A stretch of 64,000 nt of DNA from a virus, in IMG/VR virus record IMGVR_UViG_3300025913_000030, positions 1-64,000 of that record. The stretch is one strand, 5' to 3'. The translations under genes were made by a program, and so were the position numbers. A model generated the notes under the pieces. It did not search any database and was not told the DNA's origin. It saw nothing but the letters and a program-made list of their open reading frames with translations. This document shows positions 23,532 through 33,007 of this stretch, piece by piece (position 1 is the first letter of the stretch; every line of letters starts with the position of its first letter).

Positions 23532-23998
23532 CCACGACCAAGTACGCGAACACAGACCTCGCCGCGACCGCCTGGATCGGCTCCCTGCCGGGCCTGACCC
23601 CCGGCATGGTCGCCACCGCATTGCCCGAGCCCGATGAGGCCACCGGGAACCTGTCCTGGGCGGCGAGCGGCTTCGTCACCGTGCGCACCGTCGGCGGCAC
23701 GCCCGAGATGTACGTCCCGTTGCGCGAACCGGTCGTCTCCGTGGACTGCTACGCCGCACCGCCGCCCGGCACCAACAAGGCTCCCTGGGCGCAAGCCAAC
23801 AACCTCGCCGAGATGATCGTCACCGCCTGCCAGAACACCGCGAACTTCGGCGCGACCCTCGCCGGCCCGGCCGGCTACCCGAACATGCGCGTCCTGCAAG
23901 CCCATGCGCTGCAGGAACCGCGCCGCATCTTCGGCGACAAGTCCTTCTACGCCCATTACCAGTTCGACCTGCAGATGTATTGGACCCAGCTGCCATGA
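23528..23998 (+). CDS. Tail terminator protein
   Basis: A 156-residue protein with the usual terminator order: an N-terminal helix, a beta sheet with YVPLREPVVSVDCYAAPP, the helix NNLAEMIVTACQNT, and a C-terminal strand ending HYQFDLQMYWTQL. It halts tail tube growth and binds the connector. Start at GTG overlapping the previous stop. Confidence 0.7.
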   Translation: MTTTKYANTDLAATAWIGSLPGLTPGMVATALPEPDEATGNLSWAASGFVTVRTVGGTPEMYVPLREPVVSVDCYAAPPPGTNKAPWAQANNLAEMIVTACQNTANFGATLAGPAGYPNMRVLQAHALQEPRRIFGDKSFYAHYQFDLQMYWTQLP

Positions 23999-24222
23999 AC
24001 GGGAACTGCTACGCGATCCACGGCGAAGCCAGCGGCAGCCCGCTGACCTACGGCGGCCGGGTCATCACGCACAACAGCCGGGAGGAGATGGAGTTCCTCT
24101 TCCCCGGCGCGCGCATCGTCGAGATCGGCTCCCTCATCCCGCCGCAGGACCGCATCGCGCTGTCCCAGCACCCGGACATGGCCGCCGTCTCCTTCCCGCT
24201 GCGCCGAGAGGACTTCCGCTGA
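23995..24222 (+). CDS. Small protein in tail operon
   Basis: A 75-residue protein (MNGNCYAIHGEASGSPLTYG...) containing RVITHNSREEMEFLFPGARI. The ATG overlaps the tail terminator stop (ATGA). No domain recognised; possibly a structural accessory. Confidence 0.5.
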   Translation: MNGNCYAIHGEASGSPLTYGGRVITHNSREEMEFLFPGARIVEIGSLIPPQDRIALSQHPDMAAVSFPLRREDFR

Positions 24223-24482
24223 TGGGCGAGCCTCTGCGCACCGTCTACGTCCGGATGACCCCGGCCGTGCCGCATCTGGTCGACGAGGAGGAATACCTCG
24301 ACCTGCAGCGGCAGGGCCTGCTGATTCCCGGACTGGGCGACGTGCCCGCCGATCCCCCGGCCGTGCCGACCCCGGCCACACAGACCGTCCCCCCAACCTC
24401 GACCGAAAAGGAGGTGCCGGATGGCAGCGCCGAAGAAGAGCCCGAAGCTCACCGCGGCCACGACCCGCAAGCTCCCGCCTAG
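24222..24482 (+). CDS. Small protein with Pro-rich tail
   Basis: An 86-residue protein (MGEPLRTVYVRMTPAVPHLV...) with a folded first half and a Pro/Thr/Glu tail. Its end overlaps the next gene by 62 bases in another frame. The overlap is long but both reading frames have good ribosome context, so I keep both with modest confidence. Confidence 0.45.
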   Translation: MGEPLRTVYVRMTPAVPHLVDEEEYLDLQRQGLLIPGLGDVPADPPAVPTPATQTVPPTSTEKEVPDGSAEEEPEAHRGHDPQAPA

Positions 24483-24690
24483 CTCCTTCGCCCTGCCGGG
24501 CAAGGGCAACGCCACGGTCAAGGGCGCCAAGGGGGCGTACCCGATGGACACCCCCGGCCGCGCCCGCGACGCCCTCGGGCGCGCCAAGGCGAACGCGACC
24601 CCTGCCCAGCAGGCCACGATCCGCAGCCGGGTGGCGAAGAAGTACGCCGCCATCAAGGTGTCCACTCCGAACAAGAAGGCAGCACGCTGA
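24421..24690 (+). CDS. Small basic protein, MAAPKKSP...DALGRAKA type
   Basis: An 89-residue basic protein with AAAAGGAGG upstream. Its N-terminus matches the 12816 gene and its centre (GRARDALGRAKANATPAQQA) matches the 13010 gene, as if the two were joined. The ending (TIRSRVAKKYAAIKV) fits a small phage and Streptomyces family (DUF6582-like) of unknown function. Confidence 0.6.
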   Translation: MAAPKKSPKLTAATTRKLPPSSFALPGKGNATVKGAKGAYPMDTPGRARDALGRAKANATPAQQATIRSRVAKKYAAIKVSTPNKKAAR

Positions 24691-24691
24691 C

Positions 24692-25267
24692 ATGACCGTC
24701 ACCACGACCAACCTGGTGCTCGGGCCCGCCACCCTCTACACCGGCCTGTTCGGCGCCGTCGAGCCGCTCGACGCCAGCGTCAACTCCGCTCCCGGCGCCT
24801 CCGCCTGGACCGACATCGGCGGCACGCTCGGCGGCGTCACCGTCTCCATCGACCAGACCTACACCGAGCTGCAGGTCGACCAGCTCGTCGACTCCGTCGG
24901 CCGGCGCCTGACCAAGCGCGAGTTCACCGTCGCCACACAGATGGCGGAGGCGACACTCAACAACCTGTCGGTCTCGCTCAACGGCTCGACCGCGACCTCG
25001 GGCGCGACCCAGAACGGCGGCACCTACTCCACCCTGGAGCCGCTGTTCGCCACCTCGGCGACGCAGCCCACGTACATCGCTCTGCTCGCGGACGGTTTCA
25101 GTCCCAACCAGCTGCGGCGTAGATCGATCTTCCGCAAGTGCCTGTCCACGGCGAAGGTCGACACGGTCAACGCCAAGGACAAGCAGACCGCGTTCACGGT
25201 GACCTTCAACGGCCACTACGTCTCCCCCTCCATCGCGCCGATCCACGTCGTCGACCAGACGAGCTGA
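24692..25267 (+). CDS. Major tail tube protein
   Basis: A 191-residue beta-rich protein (NLVLGPATLYTGLFGAVEPL, WTDIGGTLGGVTVSIDQTYT) typical of siphovirus tube subunits of this group. It ends FNGHYVSPSIAPIHVVDQTS. The position just before the frameshifted chaperone genes is diagnostic. Confidence 0.8.
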   Translation: MTVTTTNLVLGPATLYTGLFGAVEPLDASVNSAPGASAWTDIGGTLGGVTVSIDQTYTELQVDQLVDSVGRRLTKREFTVATQMAEATLNNLSVSLNGSTATSGATQNGGTYSTLEPLFATSATQPTYIALLADGFSPNQLRRRSIFRKCLSTAKVDTVNAKDKQTAFTVTFNGHYVSPSIAPIHVVDQTS

Positions 25268-25305
25268 CCGGCGCTTCCTCCCGTCCCGAAGGAAGAACCC
25301 TGACC

Positions 25306-25722
25306 ATGCCCGCCGCCAACCCGACGCGCACCCGGGCCAAGGCCCCGGCGCGCAAGACCGCAGCCCGCAAGTCCGCCGCCAAGCGACAGAACATCGAGCC
25401 TCTGGCGGCGGACTTCGAGCCCATCGAGCTGAGCACCGAGGCCGACAGCAACGAGGAGCAGCTCGTCCACCTCTTCTCGGTCGACGGCAAGGCCTATTAC
25501 GTCTCCGCCGCCCAGGACATCGGCCTGGCGCTGCGCTACGTGAAGGTCGCCACGACCAAGGGCGAGAACCTCGCCATCCTCTGGCTCCTGGAGAACGTGC
25601 TCACCCCCGAGGCGTTCGAGGCGCTGACCGCGATCCCGCGCCTGAAGCCCGAATCCCTGGCCAAGGTCGCCGCCGCCGTTCAGAAGCTGCTACTCGGAGG
25701 GATGGAGGCCCCAAAAGCCTGA
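25306..25722 (+). CDS. Tail assembly chaperone, short form (gpG-like)
   Basis: A 138-residue protein with a basic N-terminus and a helical core (DIGLALRYVKVATTKGENLA, ALTAIPRLKPESLAKVAAAV). It binds and prepares the tape measure. Near its end the codons GCC CCA AAA GCC TGA contain the heptamer C CCA AAA at 25710-25716, the site of a -1 frameshift that gives the longer form. Confidence 0.8.
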   Translation: MPAANPTRTRAKAPARKTAARKSAAKRQNIEPLAADFEPIELSTEADSNEEQLVHLFSVDGKAYYVSAAQDIGLALRYVKVATTKGENLAILWLLENVLTPEAFEALTAIPRLKPESLAKVAAAVQKLLLGGMEAPKA

Positions 25723-26033
25723 CACGCCCCCGGCTGGCCGAGGTCGCCTGGGTGCTGTTCGCCCTCGACGACGTCGAATCCGATCTGAGCCGATTCCACC
25801 GCATCGACGACATGTACGCCGTGCCGTCGGTCAGGTTCTTCCGCTTCGCCAACAGGTTGATCTACTACGAGGGAGCAGTGAGGGCAGCGATGATGCGCTA
25901 CGCCGCGACACTGCAGGAGGAAGCGGTCGATGCGCCGGTTGTTCCTGCTGCGGCTTCTGGCGATGTCGTCGTGCCGTCTTCGCGTGCCGCCCTCGCGGTC
26001 TCCGACCTCGGCCCGCTCCTGAGTTGGGGGTGA
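25306..26033 (+). CDS. Tail assembly chaperone, -1 frameshift form (gpGT-like)
   Basis: Slipping back one base at C_CCA_AAA (25710-25716) avoids the TGA at 25720. The frame then continues as KSLTRPRLAEVAWVLFALDD and on to MYAVPSVRFFRFANRLIYY, ending at 26033, five bases before the tape measure start. The downstream frame has no ribosome-binding start of its own near its beginning. A fixed G to G-T product ratio is needed for tail assembly in lambda-like phages, and the heptamer fits the canonical X XXY YYZ form. Confidence 0.85.
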
Positions 26034-26037
26034 TCGC

Positions 26038-28893
26038 GTGTCCGAGGACGGATTCGAGATCGCCAAGGCGTTCGTCACCCTGGAAGCGGACGACACCGAT
26101 CTGCGTGGCAAGGTCGCCGCGAAGATCAAGGAGGCGACCGAGGGGCAGAACCTCGACGTACCGCTCGGCGTGGACCAGGACGGCTTGCGCGAGAAGGTGG
26201 CCGCGGCCGTCGCCGAAGCCGGCGCCGGAGAAGACGTCAAGGTCAAAGTCAAGGTCGATGAGGACTCCGGCCAGCAACTGAAGCAGGGCCTGGAGGACGT
26301 CGCGGACGCGACGGTGCCCGAGGCGGACAGAGCCGGTTCCAAGATCGGTGAAGCGCTCGGCAACGGCCTGTACCGGGACGCGGCCGGGCGGATCCGCAAC
26401 GCGAGCGGCCAGTTCGCATCCGACCTGGAGAAGCTGGCGGCGGGACTCGACGACGTCGGCACGAAGGCGGACGGCGCGGGCGGAAAGCTCGGCGGTCTGG
26501 GCGGCAGTGCTTCCAGCGCCGGCAATGCTGCTAGCGGGGCGAGCCAGGGATTTCTCGGGCTGGGCGGCGGGATCTGGGCCGCGGTCGCTGCGGCCCTCGC
26601 CCTTGGACCGGCCCTGGCCGCCCTGCCCGGGATCCTGTCCGGGCTCGCGCTCGGCGGCGGCGTGCTGGCCCTGGCGTTCAAGGGCGTCTTCTCCGCGCTC
26701 AGCGCCGCCGGCCAGGCCGCGGGCAGCACCGGGCAGTCCGCCGCCCAGGCGGCGATGACCGCGTTCCAGAACGCCCAGCAGCTCGCGCAGGCCGAGCAGC
26801 AGCTCAAGAACGCCGAACAGCAGGAGCAGTACGCCCAGGAGGCTCTGACCCAGGCACGCCAGCAGGCCGCGAACACCCTGGTCGACCTGAACAACGCCGC
26901 CGCTGACGCTTCGCTGTCCGTGCAGGCCGCCCAGCTCGGAGTGGAGCAGGCGCAGCAGAACTACAACGCGGTCATGGAGAACAGCCTCTCGACTGACCTC
27001 CAGAAGAAGGAAGCCGCCCTTCAGCTCGCCCAGGCGCAGCAGGCCCTGATCGACGCCCAGCAGCGGGCGAAGGAAGCCACACAGGCGGCGAACACCGCAA
27101 ACCAGGAAGGCGTGGACGGCCTTCCCTCCGTCGTGCAGGCGCAGCGAGCCCAGCAGCAGGCCGCGCAGCAGGTCGCCGACGCCCAGCGCAACCTCAGCAA
27201 CATCCTGATCCAGCAGAAGCTCGCGGCCGAGGCCGCGGCCTCCAGCGGATCGAGCGGTGCGAACCAGTTCGCGCAGGCGATGGCCAAGCTCACCCCGATC
27301 GGGCGCGAGGTCGTCGACCAGCTGCTCGCCATGAAGAGCGGCTTCGGCCAGCTCTCGGCCACCGCCCAGAACACGGTGCTGCCCGGGGTCCTGACCTTCC
27401 TCAAGGACGCCGCTCCGCTCCTTCCCCAGATCAACTCGCTGGTCGGCGAGATGGGCAAGATCATCGGAGGTCTCTTCGCCCAGCTCGGCGGACTGCTGAA
27501 GAACCCGCAGTTCGTCAAGGACTTCTTCTCCGTCCTGCAGCAGGGCGTCGGGTTCGTCTCGCAGATCGGCGGCGGGGTGATCCAGATGTTCGAGGGGATC
27601 ACGCATGCCGCGGTCGCGGCCGGACCGATCGTCTCGGCCATCGGGACCGTGATCACCCAGATCCTCGGCACCAACCTGCCGCAGTTCCTGGCCGGCCTGA
27701 CCGTCAACGCGGGCGGCGCGGCGCAGACGATCCAGGCCGTGCTCGGCTTCGCCGGAGACCTGCTCGGCCCGCTCGGCACCTTGTCGGGCATGATCTCCGG
27801 CGCCCTCGGCCCGGCCCTCTCCGACCTGCGTCCGATCCTCGACGAGCTGGTCAACGTCGCCCTGCAGGCCCTCGCTCCGATGATCCAGGCCGCGGGCCCG
27901 GTGCTCGACGTGCTGGTCAAGGCGATCGGCGCGCTGATGCCGGTCGTGACTCCGGTGATCTCCATCATCGGCAAGCTGGCGACGATCCTTATCAGTGCCC
28001 TGCTTCCCATCCTGCAGCCGCTGATCCCGATCATCGCGCAACTGGCCGACACGGTCGGCAACATCCTGATGCAGGCCTTCACCTCGATGGAGCCGGTCGC
28101 CGAGCTGCTGATCTCCTCCCTGGTCAAGCTGCTGCCGGTCATCCTCCCGCTGATCCAGGACGCGGTGAAGCTGGTCGAGGCGGTCCTGCCGATCATCCCG
28201 GTCCTGGAACAGCTGGTCGCCGTGATCCTCTCGGCGCTGCTGCCGGTGCTGACCTGGCTGCTGACCTGGCTGGGCAAACTGCTGGACTACGTCGTCGGCG
28301 AAATGACCAAGGGAATCAGCCGGTTCCTGTCCGACGTGGTGCAGTGGACGAAGGACGCCGCGCAGGGCATCGAGGACGCGATCAACTGGGTGCGCAGCCA
28401 CTGGGACGGGTTCATCTCGTTCCTGGAGGGACTGCCGGGACGGCTGGCCAACCTGCGTCTATGGGACTGGATCGGCACAGGTCTGAAGGACGCCGCCAAC
28501 GGGGCGATCTACGGCCTGAACGAGATGATCAGCTCTATCAACGCCCTGCTCCACGGGGTGTCGGACAGCTGGAGCTGGGCGGGCATCCCGGCGATCCCGA
28601 GCATCCCGTTCATTCCCTACCTCGCGGACGGTGGCACAGCCACCGAGGGCGGTTGGGTCACGGTCGGCGACCGCGGCGCCGAGCGGATGTTCATGCCGGC
28701 CGGAGCTCGCGTCGAGCCGCTCAAGCACCACACGACAGCCTCCACCGGGCCGTCGATCGGCGAGCTTCACATCCACATGCTGATCACCGCGATCGCAGAC
28801 TTCTCCAACCCCAACGCCCTGACGGCCTCGGCCCGCAAGTACGCGGTCCAGATCCGCGACGCTCTCAATCAGCTGCAGGCGGCCAACACATGA
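26038..28893 (+). CDS. Tape measure protein
   Basis: A 951-residue protein that sets tail length. A hydrophobic block lies at ~175-220 (GIWAAVAAALALGPALAALP...). A Gln/Ala-rich coiled coil covers ~235-400 (QAEQQLKNAEQQEQYAQEAL). A second series of hydrophobic helices at ~520-760 may form the channel across the host membrane. The C-terminus is Gly-rich and globular (YLADGGTATEGGWVTVGDRG). It starts at GTG 26038 and overlaps the next gene. Confidence 0.9.
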   Translation: MSEDGFEIAKAFVTLEADDTDLRGKVAAKIKEATEGQNLDVPLGVDQDGLREKVAAAVAEAGAGEDVKVKVKVDEDSGQQLKQGLEDVADATVPEADRAGSKIGEALGNGLYRDAAGRIRNASGQFASDLEKLAAGLDDVGTKADGAGGKLGGLGGSASSAGNAASGASQGFLGLGGGIWAAVAAALALGPALAALPGILSGLALGGGVLALAFKGVFSALSAAGQAAGSTGQSAAQAAMTAFQNAQQLAQAEQQLKNAEQQEQYAQEALTQARQQAANTLVDLNNAAADASLSVQAAQLGVEQAQQNYNAVMENSLSTDLQKKEAALQLAQAQQALIDAQQRAKEATQAANTANQEGVDGLPSVVQAQRAQQQAAQQVADAQRNLSNILIQQKLAAEAAASSGSSGANQFAQAMAKLTPIGREVVDQLLAMKSGFGQLSATAQNTVLPGVLTFLKDAAPLLPQINSLVGEMGKIIGGLFAQLGGLLKNPQFVKDFFSVLQQGVGFVSQIGGGVIQMFEGITHAAVAAGPIVSAIGTVITQILGTNLPQFLAGLTVNAGGAAQTIQAVLGFAGDLLGPLGTLSGMISGALGPALSDLRPILDELVNVALQALAPMIQAAGPVLDVLVKAIGALMPVVTPVISIIGKLATILISALLPILQPLIPIIAQLADTVGNILMQAFTSMEPVAELLISSLVKLLPVILPLIQDAVKLVEAVLPIIPVLEQLVAVILSALLPVLTWLLTWLGKLLDYVVGEMTKGISRFLSDVVQWTKDAAQGIEDAINWVRSHWDGFISFLEGLPGRLANLRLWDWIGTGLKDAANGAIYGLNEMISSINALLHGVSDSWSWAGIPAIPSIPFIPYLADGGTATEGGWVTVGDRGAERMFMPAGARVEPLKHHTTASTGPSIGELHIHMLITAIADFSNPNALTASARKYAVQIRDALNQLQAANT

Positions 28894-30152
28894 CCCAGTT
28901 CGGCACGATCAGCCTCGGGCGCCTGCAGTTGGTCGAGTTCCCAACCCAGGTCGCCTCGATCGCGGCCGGCGCCCCGAGCAGCAACGCGCCGACCGGCCGC
29001 ACACTCGCCCTGGCCGGCCAGGAATCCACTCCGGCCGCCTCCACTGTCGGCACCACCACGGCCCAGTTGAGGGCCATGGAAGCCGACCTACACGGCCTGG
29101 CCAACGCCCTGGTGCCCGTCATCTTCACCGACAAGGCCCAGCTCAACGGTTACTACATCGTCGCCGACGCCTCGGCCGACCTGCAGAACTGGGAGGGCGA
29201 AGCCGCCACCCTGGCGTGGAAGGCCGACCTCACGCGCCTGGGCACCGACTTCGAAGTCGACCTCGAATCGCGGCTGACCGGCGGTGTGCGCAACTCCTCG
29301 TTCGCAGCCTCGGCCAACGCCGTACGCTGGCACGCCCCCTCGCTCGGACACCAGGCCTACTACTCCGCGTCCGGCAACACCCCATCCGTGGTCGTGCGCA
29401 CTGGGGCGGACGGCGCCATGAACGTCTACACCGGCCTCCCCCTGACCGGCAGCGTCATCCCCCGCTGGTTCTGCGCGGTCGGCAACTACCTCGGCGGCCG
29501 GGTGCGCTTCCTCGACGACAACGGCATCGAACGCAGCGGGATCCTGTTCGCCAACGGCAGCCCCTCGAGCTGGACCCTTTCCAACGCGCTGCTCCAGATC
29601 ACGCCCCTGTCCTCGGGCGGCGTGCTGAACGTCGCCGGCTACTCGGGCGGCGCGTTCCAGGCCAAGAACTGGGACCTGCAGTTCGGCGGGACCTCGCTCG
29701 GCGTCCCGCTCGGAATCAGCCTGCTGCGCAACGAGCCGGAGATCGTCGTCGTCCGGCTGCTCTGGTCGGCCGCCGGGCCCAACCGCGTCACCGTTGACCT
29801 GACCCTGCGCCGCGGCAGCCGGTTCGTCGAGCTGTATCTGCAGAGCCAGGTCGCCGGAACCTTCAAGGTCGTGCGCTCCTCCGCGGAGGCTGGCACCAAC
29901 GGCGCCAGTGGCGCGTACCTGACCGCCACCGTCAACGACGGCGCCGGCAACCGCTACTTCGTCGGCAGCGCGCTGACCAACACGCAGGACACCGTCAACG
30001 GCGGGATCTCGCTGGCCGCCACAACCGCGATGGACGTCGTGCTCGGCACGGTCATCGGCGGCAGCGGCGCCGTGACCGGAGACCAAGCCTCAGACCTCTA
30101 CAACCAGTACCTCGCCGCTCCTTCCGAGCTCGTCGCCGGCATCAGGCGGTAA
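28890..30152 (+). CDS. Minor tail protein, probable distal tail protein
   Basis: A 420-residue beta-rich protein directly after the tape measure, the usual place of the distal tail (Dit) protein that forms the hub of the tail tip. The ATG overlaps the tape measure stop (ATGA). The C-terminal half has many Gly/Asn and alternating hydrophobic residues but no enzymatic motif. Confidence 0.6.
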   Translation: MTQFGTISLGRLQLVEFPTQVASIAAGAPSSNAPTGRTLALAGQESTPAASTVGTTTAQLRAMEADLHGLANALVPVIFTDKAQLNGYYIVADASADLQNWEGEAATLAWKADLTRLGTDFEVDLESRLTGGVRNSSFAASANAVRWHAPSLGHQAYYSASGNTPSVVVRTGADGAMNVYTGLPLTGSVIPRWFCAVGNYLGGRVRFLDDNGIERSGILFANGSPSSWTLSNALLQITPLSSGGVLNVAGYSGGAFQAKNWDLQFGGTSLGVPLGISLLRNEPEIVVVRLLWSAAGPNRVTVDLTLRRGSRFVELYLQSQVAGTFKVVRSSAEAGTNGASGAYLTATVNDGAGNRYFVGSALTNTQDTVNGGISLAATTAMDVVLGTVIGGSGAVTGDQASDLYNQYLAAPSELVAGIRR

Positions 30153-30154
30153 CC

Positions 30155-33007
30155 GTGCCGGTCACCGAATCGCTGATGGCTGTGGGCCAGTGGTCGCTCA
30201 CGCTCTCCCCCGACACCCCGCGCTCGATCATCGACGCGCTGCAGTACTACCAGCACATCGCCATCTCCACCGGCCGCCCGGATCCGCGCGTTGCGGGCAA
30301 CAGCCTGTTCACCTCGGCCCGGTACGCGGGCGTGGTCACGAGCCTGGACTTCCAGAGCCTCAAGCAGGGGCGCGGCCCGGTCATCTCCGGCGACGGCATG
30401 GCGACCTGGCTGGGCACGCCGCAGGGCGTCGGCCCGGTGATCGAGAACAACACGCTGTTCACCACGGCCGGTATCTCCTCCGTCGTCAACGCCCTGCGCC
30501 CGTCCTGTGTTGGAGCCGGAACGCTTTACACCATCCCCGGCGTGGGCACCTACACGGGCGGCTTCGTCTGGAAGACACCGCGTGACGCGCTGACCTCCTT
30601 CGCCCAGCAGGTGACGCGGGGCCCGCTGCCCACCCAGATCGTCGAGTGGCGCGTCAACAACAACTGCACCCTGGACTTCGGGCCGGTCGCCAGTCTGTAT
30701 CGCACGACACCGGTCTGCGCCATCGTGTCCAAGGATTCCGGCGTCGACATGGCGGTGCGCGGTCTCGACGGTGTCGCGCAGCTGATCGAGGACGTCAAGG
30801 ACTACACGACCCGGGTCGTCGTGCTCGCCTCGGGCAGCGGCTCGTCGACCGCGGTCGGGGCGGCGAACGCCGCCGATGTCGGCGCGAGCAACCCCTACAC
30901 CGACTTCTTCGGCAACCCCGTCCAGATGACCCGCATGGTCTCGGCCAGCTCGGTGTCCTCGTACAACGCCACGGCCGCCGCCCAGGCCGCCCTCATCCCC
31001 TACACCACGCCCGCCGACCAGGTACGCCTGTCCAGCTCCGAGTACGACATCAAGGGCGATCTGCAGGTCGGTGACTACGTCTGGCTCTACGACCCGGACG
31101 CCGGCTTCGTCGACTACGGCAACCAGCTGGTCTACCGCGGACAGCGGATCAATCCGACCAAGCAGCGCGTCATCGAGGCCACGTGGCCGATCGTGCAGGG
31201 GATGTCGGTCGCCTACCGGGACCAGTCAGGGGTCTGGCACGACCTGACCGACTACGTCGCCTGGGAGACAGGGGACACCAACCTGACGGTCGGCGGCTAC
31301 AACCGCAACCTGGTGCCCACCAGTGAACCGGTCGGCCCGCGCCCGCAGCCGGACACCACGATCCCGGGCGTGCCCGCGTTCAACACGCCGTTCACCACCT
31401 CGACATACCTGTCCTCCTCCGACGGCTCGGTCAAGGCACAGATCCAGCTGACCTGGGCGACGCCGAACAACACCGACGGCACGACGATGACGGACCTGGA
31501 TCACTACGAGATCCAGTACCGTCCCGACCTTACGATCAGCTCGGTCAACCCGTCGTGGCAGGGCCTGAACTCCGGCGGCTACACCTGGGCGCAGTTGCAG
31601 TCCACGGGCGCGCAGTGGAACCAGATCTTCCCGATCACGCAGACCGACTGGAAGGTCACCTTCGTCGCGGGCGCGGTCAACCAGCTGTTGATCCAGGAGC
31701 TGACACCCGGGGTCACCTACGACTTCCAGATCCGCGCGGTCGACACCGCCCAGCCCCCGAACCGCGGTGCGTGGTCGACGACCACGACCTTCCAGGCTGC
31801 CGTCGACACGCAGCCTCCGCCCACCCCGGACGCGCCGACCGTCGCCGCGAACATGGCCTCGGTCCAAGTGACCTGGGACTGCGGACGGGCCGACGGCGGC
31901 ACCTATAACCAGGCTTCCGACCTGCACCACATCGAGGTGCACGGCTCCTACGACCCGCTCTTCCAGCCGTCGAACGCGACGAAGCTCGGCAACCTGCCCG
32001 CGTCGGTCGCCAACATCACCGGGCAGATCCCGGTCGTCGGCTCGTTCACGATCCCGCCCGGCCAGCCGCCGGCCCAGAGCATGTTCATCAAGATCATCGC
32101 TGTGGACTCGACCGGCAACAAGTCCAACCCGTCCGCCTCGGCCGGGGCGAGCGCGATCCTCTGGTCCAACGCCTACATCTCTGACCTGAGCGTCAGCAAG
32201 CTGACAGCAGGGACGATCACCGCCTCGGTCGTGGTCGGTGGCGTGATCGGTACCGCTCTATCCGGGCAGCGGGTCGTCATGGACTCCACCGGAGTGCACG
32301 CCTATGACGCATCCGGGAGCAAGATCTTCGATGTCAGCAGCGCTTCTCCCATCCTGACACTGGGCCGCAATTCCGTGTCTGGAGCCTCTATCACTTTGGA
32401 CACCAGCAAGAACTACCCCGTCATTACTATGAGTGACGGGGTCAACACCCCTGGAAACATCTCCTTCGCCGGCAACGCCAGTTACGGCACGGTCGGCATG
32501 GAGATGAACGGCGGATCGTTCTTCGCCGAGAGCCCGATCTCTGCCGTGGGCAATATGCAGTTGGCGCTGGTCGGCGAGGGCGGGACGACGGGCCTGCAGT
32601 ACGTGGACCGGGACACGGGACTGGCCGTGTCACTGTTCGAGCTGAAGTCGGACCAGACCCGCATGTTGCAGAGCGATCTGTCCGGCAACACTCTGTCCGC
32701 TTACCGGGTAGGGCAGGACGCACACCACTACGGCACAGGGTTCTACTACAACAACTTCCTACTGGCAGGCACCGATCTCTTCGGCGCGGGCGAAGCAGCC
32801 GTGTCCGGGTTCTCCTCCGCCACCGTCAGCTACGGCGTGACCATGGCCAGCTTCGCTGCAGTCGTGCCCAGCGTGTTCGACTCGACAGGCGGCACCTCTA
32901 CCCAGGGCGCGTACATCAGCTCCAGCTCCAGCACCTCGTTCACGGCGGCCTGGCACACCACCACCCCCAACCACTTCTGGTACTGGCTCATGAGGCTGGA
33001 CGCATGA
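30155..33007 (+). CDS. Minor tail protein with fibronectin type III domains
   Basis: A 950-residue tail-tip protein. The N-terminal ~370 residues resemble siphovirus tail-associated hub proteins. At ~400-680 are two fibronectin-III-like units, seen in DLDHYEIQYRPD, PGVTYDFQIRAVD and VQVTWDCGRADG. The rest is Ser/Gly/Thr-rich with VGGVIGTALSGQRVVMD, a strand pattern of beta-structured tips. It probably contacts the host. Starts at a GTG two bases after the previous stop. Confidence 0.7.
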   Translation: MPVTESLMAVGQWSLTLSPDTPRSIIDALQYYQHIAISTGRPDPRVAGNSLFTSARYAGVVTSLDFQSLKQGRGPVISGDGMATWLGTPQGVGPVIENNTLFTTAGISSVVNALRPSCVGAGTLYTIPGVGTYTGGFVWKTPRDALTSFAQQVTRGPLPTQIVEWRVNNNCTLDFGPVASLYRTTPVCAIVSKDSGVDMAVRGLDGVAQLIEDVKDYTTRVVVLASGSGSSTAVGAANAADVGASNPYTDFFGNPVQMTRMVSASSVSSYNATAAAQAALIPYTTPADQVRLSSSEYDIKGDLQVGDYVWLYDPDAGFVDYGNQLVYRGQRINPTKQRVIEATWPIVQGMSVAYRDQSGVWHDLTDYVAWETGDTNLTVGGYNRNLVPTSEPVGPRPQPDTTIPGVPAFNTPFTTSTYLSSSDGSVKAQIQLTWATPNNTDGTTMTDLDHYEIQYRPDLTISSVNPSWQGLNSGGYTWAQLQSTGAQWNQIFPITQTDWKVTFVAGAVNQLLIQELTPGVTYDFQIRAVDTAQPPNRGAWSTTTTFQAAVDTQPPPTPDAPTVAANMASVQVTWDCGRADGGTYNQASDLHHIEVHGSYDPLFQPSNATKLGNLPASVANITGQIPVVGSFTIPPGQPPAQSMFIKIIAVDSTGNKSNPSASAGASAILWSNAYISDLSVSKLTAGTITASVVVGGVIGTALSGQRVVMDSTGVHAYDASGSKIFDVSSASPILTLGRNSVSGASITLDTSKNYPVITMSDGVNTPGNISFAGNASYGTVGMEMNGGSFFAESPISAVGNMQLALVGEGGTTGLQYVDRDTGLAVSLFELKSDQTRMLQSDLSGNTLSAYRVGQDAHHYGTGFYYNNFLLAGTDLFGAGEAAVSGFSSATVSYGVTMASFAAVVPSVFDSTGGTSTQGAYISSSSSTSFTAAWHTTTPNHFWYWLMRLDA

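Noticed and set aside
25831-28401. 856-residue leftward ORF opposite the tape measure
   Set aside because: Composition (Asp/Gln/His/Arg repeats) is the antisense of the Gln/Ala-rich tape measure coiled coil.
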